NCBI GenBank assembly: GCA_026196775.1
Contig: JAPHUD010000033.1
Location: 1 to 64,000 of the forward strand
Source: Flavobacteriales bacterium
GTDB taxonomy: Bacteria > Bacteroidota > Bacteroidia > Flavobacteriales_E > Vicingaceae
Length of the DNA stretch: 64,000 nt
Direction: 5' to 3'
Shown: positions 1-7,489 of the stretch, in pieces
Numbering within the stretch: position 1 is the first letter of the stretch
Layout of the letters: each line of letters starts with the position of its first letter
The notes under the pieces: model-generated
The model's input: the letters and a program-made list of their open reading frames with translations, nothing else
Database searches by the model: none
Told to the model about the DNA's origin: nothing
Translations under genes and position numbers: made by a program

Positions 1-1137
1 AAGAGAAAAAGAATCGGTACAATTGGAGCTATTAGTAACAACCAGAGTTACTTGATAAACCCCAGAAGATAAGTAGGTGTGAGTTGGATTTTGAGTCCCC
101 ACCAATGAATCTCCATCTCCAAAATACCATTTAATTGATGCAACACTACTATTGTACACATTTGTAGAATCATAAAAACTAACTATCTGATTTTCACATC
201 CCGTAGAAAACCCAAAAGAAACATCTGGGCAACAAATAGTGGAGGTACTAAATTGAAAGATATTTTGTGAGCCTGGATAATTAACTTGTCCATTAACTAT
301 TGCATTAGAAAAAGTAATGCTATTATTAGCAGCAACAATATCATAAGATGCCAATGTGTCTATACAAAGAGAGATAGTATCAGGACATGAGTTAATGGTG
401 AATGTTCCAAAAACATTATTAGTGGAATTATTAACTATATTAAGAGTTAAAGAGTCGCAACCTATACAACCGTTGTTATTAGACACATAAAATTCAACTA
501 AACCACTTCCATTGTTGGTTGATGTAGCTTCAATAAACTTAATTTCTCCAAGCATCACATTATATGAATTAGAAACAGAACTTGAAGAAGCACTTGTCCA
601 TCCAATAGAAGAATTACAACTTCCAGTTGATAAATTATTATATACCCATGATTCTAAAACATTTAAAGTAATGGAGGTAATTCCAAATTTAGGAAATGAA
701 AAATACCTAAATTTAGCATTTGGTGAGGGCAGACCCATCACTAAAGTATCGTAAAATGTAGTATTACAAGTATTTGTTGTAATAAGAATTTTATTGAAAG
801 GAGCGTCTCCACCATTGTGAGGGCTACAAGGTTGCCAGGCTACAAAACCTTGAATATTTTGAGGAGTGCTAAAGGTAAAGTTCCAAGGAGCAGTCGTTGC
901 TGAGCCATTATTTAAATAAGTAGCATCAGAAATACTTGCGGGAGAAATATGGGTAACAGCAGCAGCTCCAGCGACAGTGGTAGGAATTGCTGAAAGACCT
1001 GAATTATCTATACATTTTGTACTTGTAGAACCATAAAATGTTCCCACTATTCCTGTTGGAGTAATCAAATTTTGACTAACCATTAGATTTGTTATTAAAC
1101 AAAACAATAATGTAATTATAAATGTTAATTTAGACAT
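1..1137 (-). CDS. Partial surface protein, N-terminal part (paralogue of the next gene upstream)
   Basis: The reading frame is open from an ATG at 1137 to the left window edge (379 codons), so the C-terminus is missing. It begins with a hydrophobic signal peptide ending near residue 22 (…LMVSQN). A domain follows that closely matches residues 27-385 of the gene at 1159-3846, including the same PKD-like core (YFGDGDSLVG near residue 345). Base 1 aligns with base 2692 of the neighbour, and the two stretches differ in length by only 18 bases, in whole codons. The start lies 21 bases after the stop of that neighbour, so they form a tandem pair in one probable operon. By analogy it is a secreted, probably T9SS-exported, surface protein, but the sorting domain lies outside the window. 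Its ligand is unknown. Confidence 0.85.
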   Translation of the reverse strand, partial: MSKLTFIITLLFCLITNLMVSQNLITPTGIVGTFYGSTSTKCIDNSGLSAIPTTVAGAAAVTHISPASISDATYLNNGSATTAPWNFTFSTPQNIQGFVAWQPCSPHNGGDAPFNKILITTNTCNTTFYDTLVMGLPSPNAKFRYFSFPKFGITSITLNVLESWVYNNLSTGSCNSSIGWTSASSSSVSNSYNVMLGEIKFIEATSTNNGSGLVEFYVSNNNGCIGCDSLTLNIVNNSTNNVFGTFTINSCPDTISLCIDTLASYDIVAANNSITFSNAIVNGQVNYPGSQNIFQFSTSTICCPDVSFGFSTGCENQIVSFYDSTNVYNSSVASIKWYFGDGDSLVGTQNPTHTYLSSGVYQVTLVVTNSSNCTDSFSL

Positions 1138-1158
1138 TTTTGTAATATAGTTGAATTG

Positions 1159-3846
1159 TTATCGAAGTAATGTAAGGTAACCTTTAAAAGATTCTTTTTT
1201 AATCACTCCGCAATTATCAACCTCAATTGATATTAAATAAAAATAGGTGCCTTCAGGAACTTCGGAACCCGAAGTAGTCCTTCCATTCCAACCATCATTT
1301 GTAATAGATTCGTAAATTAACATTCCCCATCGGTTAAATATTTTTACATCAATGGAAATATATTGCTCAATATTTAACCTAAATAAATCATTAAATTGGT
1401 CATTGTTAGGTGTAAATACATTAGGTACTTGTATTGTATCTATAGCTAATTGGTTAACTTGTAAATTAACAGTAACAATACTATCACATCCATTTTGAGA
1501 TATTAGAGTATCCTGATAAGTACCTTCTTCAAACCTTAAAATTCCATTTATAATGGCACTGTCTCCTTCACATATCTCCATAAATTGATTGGTTTGGTAT
1601 AATGAAACAACTTGTAAATTAAGAACCACAACACTATCGCAACCATTAATTGTTTGCAAAGAATCTGTATAAGTTCCCGATACATTTTGATAAGTTCCAC
1701 CAATAAAAATACTATCTCCTTGACAAATTTCTACATTAACACTATTACTATAATCAGCATTAACTATAACGGTAGTAATGTTTATACTGTCACATCCTAA
1801 AGTGGATTGAGAGGTATCAGAATAAATACCAGAAGTAGTTTGATAATTACCTAGAATCAAAACACTATCACCTTGACAAATATTGACGGTTTGAGAATTT
1901 TGTATATTTGGTTGAACTTGTAAGTTCAATTCAAAAATACTATCACAGCCTAGAGAAGTCTGTAATGAATCATAAAAAACCCCAGTTGATGAATAATAAT
2001 TATTAGCAAATAAAATACTATCGCCTTGGCAAATTTGTTGAGATTGAGTCATTAAATAGGATGGGTTTACAACTAAGTTAGTAACTATAATACTATCGCA
2101 ACCATTAATTGTTTGCAAAGAATCTGTATAAGTTCCCGATGCATTTTGATAAGATCCACCAATAAAAATACTATCTCCTTGGCATATTTCCACATTATTA
2201 CTATGATTATAATTGGTATCCACTATAAGTGTAGTTATACTTATACTATCACACCCTAAAGTGGATTGAGAGGTATCAGAATAAATACCGGAAGTATTTT
2301 GATAATTACCCTGTATTAAAACACTATCTCCTTGACAAATATGAATGGTTTGAGAATTTTGTATATTTGGTTGAACCTGTAAATTCAATTCAAAAACACT
2401 ATCACAACCTAAAGAAGTCTGCAAAGAATCATAATAAACTCCTGAACTAGTGTAATAATTATTCGCAAATAAAACACTATCCCCTTGACAAATTTGTTGA
2501 GATTGAGGTATAAAATAAGATGAGTTGACAATTAAGTTAGTAACTATAATACTATCGCAACCATTAATTGTTTGCAAAGAATCTGTATAAGTTCCTGATG
2601 CATTTTGATACCCCCCCCCAATAAAAATACTATCTCCTTGACAAATTTCAACATTATTATTACTACTAAAAGAAGGGTAAATGGTAATAGGAAGAGAAAA
2701 AGAATCTGTACAATTGGAGCTATTAGTAACAACAAGAGTTACTTGATAAACTCCGGAAGATAAGTAGGTGTGAGTTGGATTTTGAGTGCCCACCAAAGAA
2801 TCTCCATCTCCAAAATACCATATTAAAGAAGTTATAGGGTTTCCAAAAGTATTAGTTGAATCATAAAAATTTATCATTGAATTTACACACCCTGAATTAT
2901 TGGAAAATCCAAAAGAAACATTGGGACAACAAATAGTTGAGGTACTAAATTCAAAAACATTTTGTGAACTTGGATAATTAACTTGTCCATTAACAATTGC
3001 ATTAGAAAAATTAACACTATTATTAGCAGCAACAATATCGTAAGATGCCAATGTGTCTAAACAAAGAGATATAGTATCAGGACATGAATTAATGGTAAAT
3101 GTTCCAAAAACACTATTATTAGTATTATCAATTATGTTGAAGGTTAAAGAGTCGCAGCCCAAACAAGCATCATTATTAGATACATAAAATTCCACTAAAC
3201 CACTTCCATTGTTGGTTGATGTAGCTTCAATAAACTTAATTTCTCCAAGCATAACATTGTAGAAAAAAGAAACAGAACTTGCAGAGGTACTTGTCCATCC
3301 AATAGAAGAGTTGCAGCTACCTGTTGATGTATTATTATACACCCATGATTCCAAAACATTTAGGGTAATGGAGGTAATTCCAAATTTTGGAAAAGAAAAA
3401 TACTTAAATTTAGCATTTGGTGAAGGCAAGCCCATCACTAACGTATCGTAAAATGTAGTATTACAAGTATTGGTTGTAATAAGAATTTTATTGAAAGGAG
3501 CGTCTCCCCCATTGTGAGGGCTACAAGGTTGCCAAGCTACAAAGCCTTGAATATTTTGAGGAGAGTTAAAAGTAAATGTCCAAGGAGTAGTCGTAGCTGA
3601 GCCATCGTTTAAATAAGTGGCATCAGAAATACTTGCAGGAGAAATATGGGTAACAGCAGCAGCTCCAGCAACTGTTGTAGGAATCGCTGAAAGCCCTGAG
3701 TTATCTATACATTTTGTGTTTGTTCCAGTATAAAAAACTCCTGTTATTCCAGTTGGAGTAATCAAATTCTGACCAAAAAGAATATTTGTCAAAAAACAAA
3801 GTGCTAACATACTTATTAGCTTTATTTTAAACACAAATAGATTCAT
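1159..3846 (-). CDS. Large repeat-containing surface protein with PKD and CHU_C-type C-terminal domain
   Basis: This is an 895-residue secreted protein. A signal peptide (about 1-26) is followed by an N-terminal domain of unknown function (about 27-310), a PKD domain (YFGDGDS near 342), eight repeats of about 50 residues (about 395-795) and a C-terminal gliding-motility/CHU_C-type domain (VPNVFTPNNDQFNDLF… IFNRWG… DGWNG). In T9SS bacteria this last domain directs outer-membrane export and surface attachment. Each repeat carries ICQGDS and GCDSI motifs, so two cysteines per repeat could form a disulfide. The repeats follow an A-B-C-A-B-C-A-D order. A run of nine G on the coding strand (2611-2619) lies in the first repeat and is a possible slippage site. 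It is probably an adhesin or filamentous surface protein; the ligand is unknown. The tandem partner lies downstream. Confidence 0.85.
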   Translation of the reverse strand: MNLFVFKIKLISMLALCFLTNILFGQNLITPTGITGVFYTGTNTKCIDNSGLSAIPTTVAGAAAVTHISPASISDATYLNDGSATTTPWTFTFNSPQNIQGFVAWQPCSPHNGGDAPFNKILITTNTCNTTFYDTLVMGLPSPNAKFKYFSFPKFGITSITLNVLESWVYNNTSTGSCNSSIGWTSTSASSVSFFYNVMLGEIKFIEATSTNNGSGLVEFYVSNNDACLGCDSLTFNIIDNTNNSVFGTFTINSCPDTISLCLDTLASYDIVAANNSVNFSNAIVNGQVNYPSSQNVFEFSTSTICCPNVSFGFSNNSGCVNSMINFYDSTNTFGNPITSLIWYFGDGDSLVGTQNPTHTYLSSGVYQVTLVVTNSSNCTDSFSLPITIYPSFSSNNNVEICQGDSIFIGGGYQNASGTYTDSLQTINGCDSIIVTNLIVNSSYFIPQSQQICQGDSVLFANNYYTSSGVYYDSLQTSLGCDSVFELNLQVQPNIQNSQTIHICQGDSVLIQGNYQNTSGIYSDTSQSTLGCDSISITTLIVDTNYNHSNNVEICQGDSIFIGGSYQNASGTYTDSLQTINGCDSIIVTNLVVNPSYLMTQSQQICQGDSILFANNYYSSTGVFYDSLQTSLGCDSIFELNLQVQPNIQNSQTVNICQGDSVLILGNYQTTSGIYSDTSQSTLGCDSINITTVIVNADYSNSVNVEICQGDSIFIGGTYQNVSGTYTDSLQTINGCDSVVVLNLQVVSLYQTNQFMEICEGDSAIINGILRFEEGTYQDTLISQNGCDSIVTVNLQVNQLAIDTIQVPNVFTPNNDQFNDLFRLNIEQYISIDVKIFNRWGMLIYESITNDGWNGRTTSGSEVPEGTYFYLISIEVDNCGVIKKESFKGYLTLLR
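1440..2660 (-). repeat. Array of eight ~150-bp coding repeats with a 459-bp higher-order period
   Basis: Within the surface-protein gene, eight modules each encode ICQGDS…GCDS. Modules 1, 4 and 7 are near copies, as are 2 and 5, and 3 and 6. The matching points (g at 2600, 2141 and 1682 on the plus strand) are spaced exactly 459 bases, or 153 codons. This shows amplification of a three-module block. It is coding, not a CRISPR array. Confidence 0.85.
2611..2619 (-). repeat. Nine-base G tract (C9 on the plus strand) inside a surface-protein gene
   Basis: The tract encodes part of IGGGYQN, where sister repeats use mixed codons for IGGSYQN or IGGTYQN. It is the longest G/C homopolymer I see in this AT-rich window. 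A gain or loss of one base would shift the frame before most of the repeats and the C-terminal sorting domain. Confidence 0.8.
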
Positions 3847-3878
3847 TATTAGTAATTTTTAAAATTGTAAAATAGCTT

Positions 3879-3886
3879 CAAATATA
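3879..3886 (-). promoter_or_regulatory. Candidate -7 promoter element for the tandem surface-protein operon
   Basis: Reads TATATTTG on the minus strand and matches the Bacteroidota TAnnTTTG element, 33 bases before the ATG at 3846. I see no good -33 TTTG partner, so support is moderate. Confidence 0.4.
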
Positions 3887-3915
3887 TGTAATTATCCATA
3901 ATAAATAAATTTTAT

Positions 3916-4582
3916 TTACCTCACCAACCTTAGAGCTTCTCTTTTACTAAGTGAATTTAAAGCTGTTTTTTCGGTAAAAGCTTACCCATTCAGGGTTTGT
4001 TTTACTGTATTCTCGCAATATCCAACCAATTGCCTTATTAATAAAAAACTCTTTACTTCCCAACAAAATATTTATAGTATCACTAAGTAAAGTTGTATCT
4101 GTTTCTTTTTTGTATTTTAACTGAAATAGTAAGGCACAGCGTTGCAACCACACATTACCGGATGTCAACCATTTTTTTACATAAATTGCTCTTTGTTCTG
4201 GGAATTTTTTAAAATAAGCCCCCATTAATTTAGTGGCAATAAAGTCAACCGTATCCCACCACGATTGGTTAACAACCATATATTCATAAAGCTCAATGTC
4301 AGATTTTTCAGTTTGATTAGTATATTTAAAAGCCAATTCCTGAGCAAAATATTGACATTCTCGCTGAGGTTGTTTCCATAAAGCACTGATGATTCCTCCT
4401 AGTTCTTTTTTATCTGGAAGCAATTCTTTAGCTAAAAAAGTTTGTTGTAACACTCTTCTTTCTGTTGTTTTTATACCAAAAAATTCAAACTGATTCCGCA
4501 AGTATGCTGATTGCTCTAATGCAATTTTATTATTTGCATTTAGTTTAAATTCTTTTATAAGTGTGTTAATGTAAGGATGCAT
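3916..4582 (-). pseudogene. alkD: AlkD-type DNA alkylation-repair glycosylase with a frameshifted C-terminus
   Basis: This is a HEAT-like-repeat DNA glycosylase of the AlkD family, which removes alkylated bases such as 3-methyl- and 7-methylguanine. The family start motif MHPY is used here (ATG at 4582; a TTG at 4624 would add 14 unconserved residues). The motifs SWWDTVD, WLQRCAL and GWILREY match the regions holding the catalytic Trp, Asp, Arg and Trp of Bacillus cereus AlkD. The main frame stops at 3947 after NSFKFT. If one A of the A6 run (plus strand T6, 3966-3971) is skipped, the reading continues as LNSLSKREALRLVR to a stop at 3916. This restores the conserved LSKREA tail and gives about 221 residues. 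It may be a real recent mutation, a sequencing error or slippage. The core domain is intact, so the protein could still function. Confidence 0.8.
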
Positions 4583-4634
4583 CATAAATAAAGATTGAAT
4601 GACCAAAAATATTCTTTTTATCAATACAATTTTG

Positions 4635-4672
4635 CAAAGACTTCAAAATGCCACTTCTGTTTATGTCTTATA
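4635..4672. repeat. Short intergenic repeat, copy A
   Basis: Starts with CAAAGACTTCAAAATGCCAC and matches 7391-7425 at about 30 of 35 positions with one 3-base gap. It lies between the alkD-like gene and the sigma gene. Function unknown. Confidence 0.5.
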
Positions 4673-4730
4673 GTTAAAGTTGTTTTAAAGTAATTTATTT
4701 CCTACTTTTATATCAAATAATAAAGCAATT

Positions 4731-4759
4731 ACCCAACCTTTTTTGCTTTTTAATATCTT
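4731..4759 (+). promoter_or_regulatory. Candidate ECF-sigma promoter upstream of the sigma gene
   Basis: ACCCAACCTTTTTTG (4731-4745) is followed by TATCTT (4754-4759). The 15-base block is identical to the one at 6984-6998, and the second element (T-A/C-TC-T/C-T) sits at the same distance. An AACC -35 element with a TC-containing -10 about 16 bases away resembles ECF promoters in general. Probable positive autoregulation (inference). Confidence 0.55.
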
Positions 4760-4767
4760 TATAGTAC

Positions 4768-5331
4768 ATTAAAACCTGGGATAATCATACAATTGTAAAA
4801 GGGTGCATTAATTTTGACCCAAAGGCTCGGAGTATATTATATGAAAAATATGCTTCGCAAATGTTTAGTGTTTGTTTGCGATATACTAAAAATCAAGAAG
4901 ATGCAGAGGATGTTTTTCAACAAGCATTTTTTTTAATTTACAAAAATTTATTCCAGTTAAAAGATGTTGAAGCACTTAGTGGTTGGATAAAAAGGATTGT
5001 TGTAAATGAAGCCATAGATTTTACTAAAAGAAAATACTATCTTAGAGTTGTTGAACCGATGGATGCGTCCTTAAACTTATTACCAGACAATGCGGAAGAT
5101 GTTTTAAGTCAAATGTCAACGGATGAACTTACAAACTTAATCCAACAATTACCAACAGGATGTAGAGAGGTTTTTAATTTGTATGTTATTGATGGGTTTT
5201 CTCACAAAGAAATTTCAGAGAAATTAAATATTTCTATTGGAACATCTAAATCACAATTGTTTGATGCAAGAAAAATATTAAAAATGAAAATTAATATAAA
5301 TAAACGTTCGGCTATTAAAACAGTTAGTTAA
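4768..5331 (+). CDS. ECF-family RNA polymerase sigma factor
   Basis: This is a sigma-70 family ECF regulator. Region 2 includes ILYEKYASQM and VCLRYTKNQEDAEDVFQQAF. Region 4 includes LPTGCREVFNLYVIDGFSHKEISEKL followed by a helix-turn-helix. The first ATG in frame is at 4861, but that would remove the start of region 2. The frame is open and encodes conserved sequence (IVKGC, FDPKARSILYEKY) back to a TAG at 4762, with no ATG, GTG or TTG. I therefore suggest the ATT at 4768 as a rare start, giving 187 residues, which is normal for the family. The ATT at 4792 is an alternative. The gene overlaps the next by one base (TAATG), so the anti-sigma is translationally coupled. The promoter-like motif at 4731 suggests autoregulation. 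Confidence 0.85.
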   Translation: MKTWDNHTIVKGCINFDPKARSILYEKYASQMFSVCLRYTKNQEDAEDVFQQAFFLIYKNLFQLKDVEALSGWIKRIVVNEAIDFTKRKYYLRVVEPMDASLNLLPDNAEDVLSQMSTDELTNLIQQLPTGCREVFNLYVIDGFSHKEISEKLNISIGTSKSQLFDARKILKMKININKRSAIKTVS

Positions 5332-6968
5332 TGAGTGATGATTTTGATAATATAAAATTTGATAAACTTATTCAGCAAAAGTATGCTGAACACGAAAGTG
5401 CTGTACCGGAACATCTCTGGAAAAATATAGATAGTGCTGCTTCTCAAATAAAAATTACGACCCTCAGTAAACGTATTTTTTGGTATAGATGGTTAACTTT
5501 TAGTTTAGTGTTAACTATTTTCGGAGTTGTGATTTATTATCAAACTAATCGTTCAGAAAATAAGAATGTATCTCAAATTGCTAAAAATCAAATACAAACA
5601 AATGAATTAATTAATGAATCGATTATTGGTATAGAAAGCAAAATCATACCAAATTTAGAAAGTAATAAAAAGAATAATAAATATAAAAAGCCACAAAAAT
5701 TAACATCAATTAAAGAAAGAAAATCAGTAAAGACTCAACAAGAAAATTTAAAACAAATATCAAAAAAGAGATTAATTTCAGAAAAGAAAGAAGGTATTTA
5801 TTTTCCTAACGAAATTGAAAGTAATAAATCAAAAACTAAAAAAGAGACACTAAACAATGAACTGATGGTAAAGGGTATTGGGACTATTAAAAAACAAAAT
5901 AATTCCACAACAACAGAAGAAAAAGTTATCACTACAGTTGAAGAAGTTGAAGAAAATTTACAATTAGTTAATAATAAAGCTATAGATTTTGAAATTAATC
6001 CAATAAACAACGAAACTATTACTTCTAATAAAGACAAAGTAGTAAGCCAAGAGACCATTTTCAACAATCAAATAAATGACTCTATTCTACCTGTTATTTC
6101 TGAAGTTCTAGGCTCTCTCGATAATTATGAAAAAGACACAGTTTTAATAGATTCTACAAATGTTAATGATGCTATAACCGATACTTCACTCCTTGCTTCG
6201 GAGAAGAACCTATCAAAAATAAATATTTCCTTACTGTTTGTGCCAGGTTTATCAACTGTTGGTATTAAGCCCAAAAGTAATTCTAATAAAATTTACAATT
6301 CTGCAGAAGAAAATCACTTCCAATTTAGTGCTGGAGCTAATCTTAGCTATCAAATTTCAAATAAATTTAGCATAAGTGTTGGTGTTGGGTATCGAAAGTT
6401 TAATAATGAGTTCAAGCAAGATGCTGCTAGACCAAATGAATTACCAATATTAATTAACCCAACAAATAATAGTGCAACCATAAACAGTTCTTTAGGAACT
6501 ATATTGATTGAGGATGTTGGTAGTTTTAATTTTGCGGGTGATGATGAAGATGATGTTTTTTTAGATGATGAGGATGATTTTGCAGACCTTAACTTTAAAG
6601 AAGAATATAGTTTTATATTACTAGACTTACCGTTAGCTATAAATTATGAAATTGGTAAAGGGAAATTAAAATTATTAGTTGGAGGAGGTCTGACAACTTC
6701 TATTGTTATAAACAACAAATCGAAAATTGAAATTAGCAATGTTTATACCCCTAAATCTCCTTTAATTATTGAAAACTTTCATGATACAAAAAAAATAACA
6801 TTAAGTGGAATGGTTAGCGTTGGTTTAAAATACAACTTATCCAATCACATTTCATTACTAATGCTTCCATCATACAACAAATCTATTATGAATATTAATA
6901 ATAACAATTCTTCGGAAATAAAGCCTTCTTCAATAATTTTTTCAACGGGTATTGGTTATCAATTTTAA
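5331..6968 (+). CDS. Anti-sigma-like protein fusing a membrane anchor to an outer-membrane beta-barrel domain
   Basis: The 545-residue protein starts with a short cytosolic part (about 1-48, with a VPEHLWKNIDSA motif typical of Bacteroidota proteins encoded after ECF sigmas). One transmembrane helix follows (about 49-70), then a long Lys/Asn/Glu-rich linker (about 72-310). The C-terminal region (about 320-545) has alternating aromatic and hydrophobic strands (SAGANLSYQISNKFSISVG, GVGYRKF) and ends in YQF, as outer-membrane barrels do. An acidic insert (DDEDDVFLDDEDD, near 404) lies within a barrel loop. The inferred role is to bind the upstream sigma at the inner membrane while sensing the outer membrane. 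The one-base overlap with the sigma gene supports the pairing. The linker is low-complexity and poorly predictable. Confidence 0.7.
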   Translation: MSDDFDNIKFDKLIQQKYAEHESAVPEHLWKNIDSAASQIKITTLSKRIFWYRWLTFSLVLTIFGVVIYYQTNRSENKNVSQIAKNQIQTNELINESIIGIESKIIPNLESNKKNNKYKKPQKLTSIKERKSVKTQQENLKQISKKRLISEKKEGIYFPNEIESNKSKTKKETLNNELMVKGIGTIKKQNNSTTTEEKVITTVEEVEENLQLVNNKAIDFEINPINNETITSNKDKVVSQETIFNNQINDSILPVISEVLGSLDNYEKDTVLIDSTNVNDAITDTSLLASEKNLSKINISLLFVPGLSTVGIKPKSNSNKIYNSAEENHFQFSAGANLSYQISNKFSISVGVGYRKFNNEFKQDAARPNELPILINPTNNSATINSSLGTILIEDVGSFNFAGDDEDDVFLDDEDDFADLNFKEEYSFILLDLPLAINYEIGKGKLKLLVGGGLTTSIVINNKSKIEISNVYTPKSPLIIENFHDTKKITLSGMVSVGLKYNLSNHISLLMLPSYNKSIMNINNNNSSEIKPSSIIFSTGIGYQF

Positions 6969-6983
6969 TTTTTTTCATTGTAA

Positions 6984-7012
6984 ACCCAACCTTTTTTGTT
7001 TTAGCCTCTCCT
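6984..7012 (+). promoter_or_regulatory. Candidate ECF-sigma promoter upstream of the small Cys-rich lipoprotein
   Basis: ACCCAACCTTTTTTG (6984-6998) followed by TCTCCT (7007-7012) has the same first element and spacing as the motif at 4731. The inferred transcript would start near 7019, leaving a leader of about 30 bases before the ATG at 7050. Confidence 0.55.
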
Positions 7013-7049
7013 ATTAATAAAAACATTTAATAATTTAAAACATTTAATT

Positions 7050-7247
7050 ATGAAAAAATCAATAATTGTTGGCTTATTTTTAATCGGAATAGCATTTGTA
7101 TCGTGTAGTAAAGATTGTAAGGAATGTAAAAGTTGTAAAACATTAGCTCCAGCAACACTATGTGAAGACGACTTTGAAAAAACATCAGATTATAATGATC
7201 AGGTTCAAAACTATGAATCTGATGGATGTGTATGTAATAGTAAATAA
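7050..7247 (+). CDS. Small cysteine-rich lipoprotein
   Basis: The 65-residue protein has a lipoprotein signal peptide with lipobox FVSC (Cys20). The mature part is about 46 residues with cysteines in a CKECKSC pattern plus three more (LCEDD, GCVC), i.e. seven besides none in the signal core other than the lipid Cys. I recognise no family. It lies downstream of the sigma/anti-sigma pair and has its own copy of their promoter-like motif, so it is probably a regulon member. A role in metal binding, redox sensing or signalling to the barrel protein is possible but not shown. Confidence 0.7.
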   Translation: MKKSIIVGLFLIGIAFVSCSKDCKECKSCKTLAPATLCEDDFEKTSDYNDQVQNYESDGCVCNSK

Positions 7248-7332
7248 GTAATTTGATTTAGTTAAAGGAGGGAGTGAAATAAAACCTAAGAACTATACTT
7301 AATACTTTTTCTTTAATAGAGACCGAGTAAAA

Positions 7333-7378
7333 AATAAAGAGAGGCTGTTTTACAATTGTAAAACAGCCTCTCTTTATT
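7333..7378. terminator. Perfect 46-bp palindrome, probable bidirectional terminator
   Basis: Two perfect 23-base arms meet at AA|TT (7355/7356). A GC-containing core (AGAGGCTG) is flanked by A and T runs, as in a rho-independent hairpin working in either direction. It follows the small lipoprotein gene. Confidence 0.75.
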
Positions 7379-7390
7379 AATACATACTTC

Positions 7391-7425
7391 CAAAGATTTC
7401 AAAATGCTACTGTTTATAACTCATA
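7391..7425. repeat. Short intergenic repeat, copy B
   Basis: Starts with CAAAGATTTCAAAATGCTAC and is the partner of 4635-4672. It lies between the terminator and the OmpA-family gene. Confidence 0.5.
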
Positions 7426-7489
7426 AGAATTGTGTAACTTTTTTGGAGGAATTACCCCTAACATTGTAATTGATATAAAACCAATTGCC

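Noticed and set aside
512-754. 80-residue open frame on the plus strand
   Set aside because: It lies opposite the partial surface-protein gene, which has the stronger coding signal and a close paralogue.
1440-2660. Regular repeats that resemble a CRISPR array at first sight
   Set aside because: The unit is about 150 bases, continuous, in frame, and translates to related protein modules.
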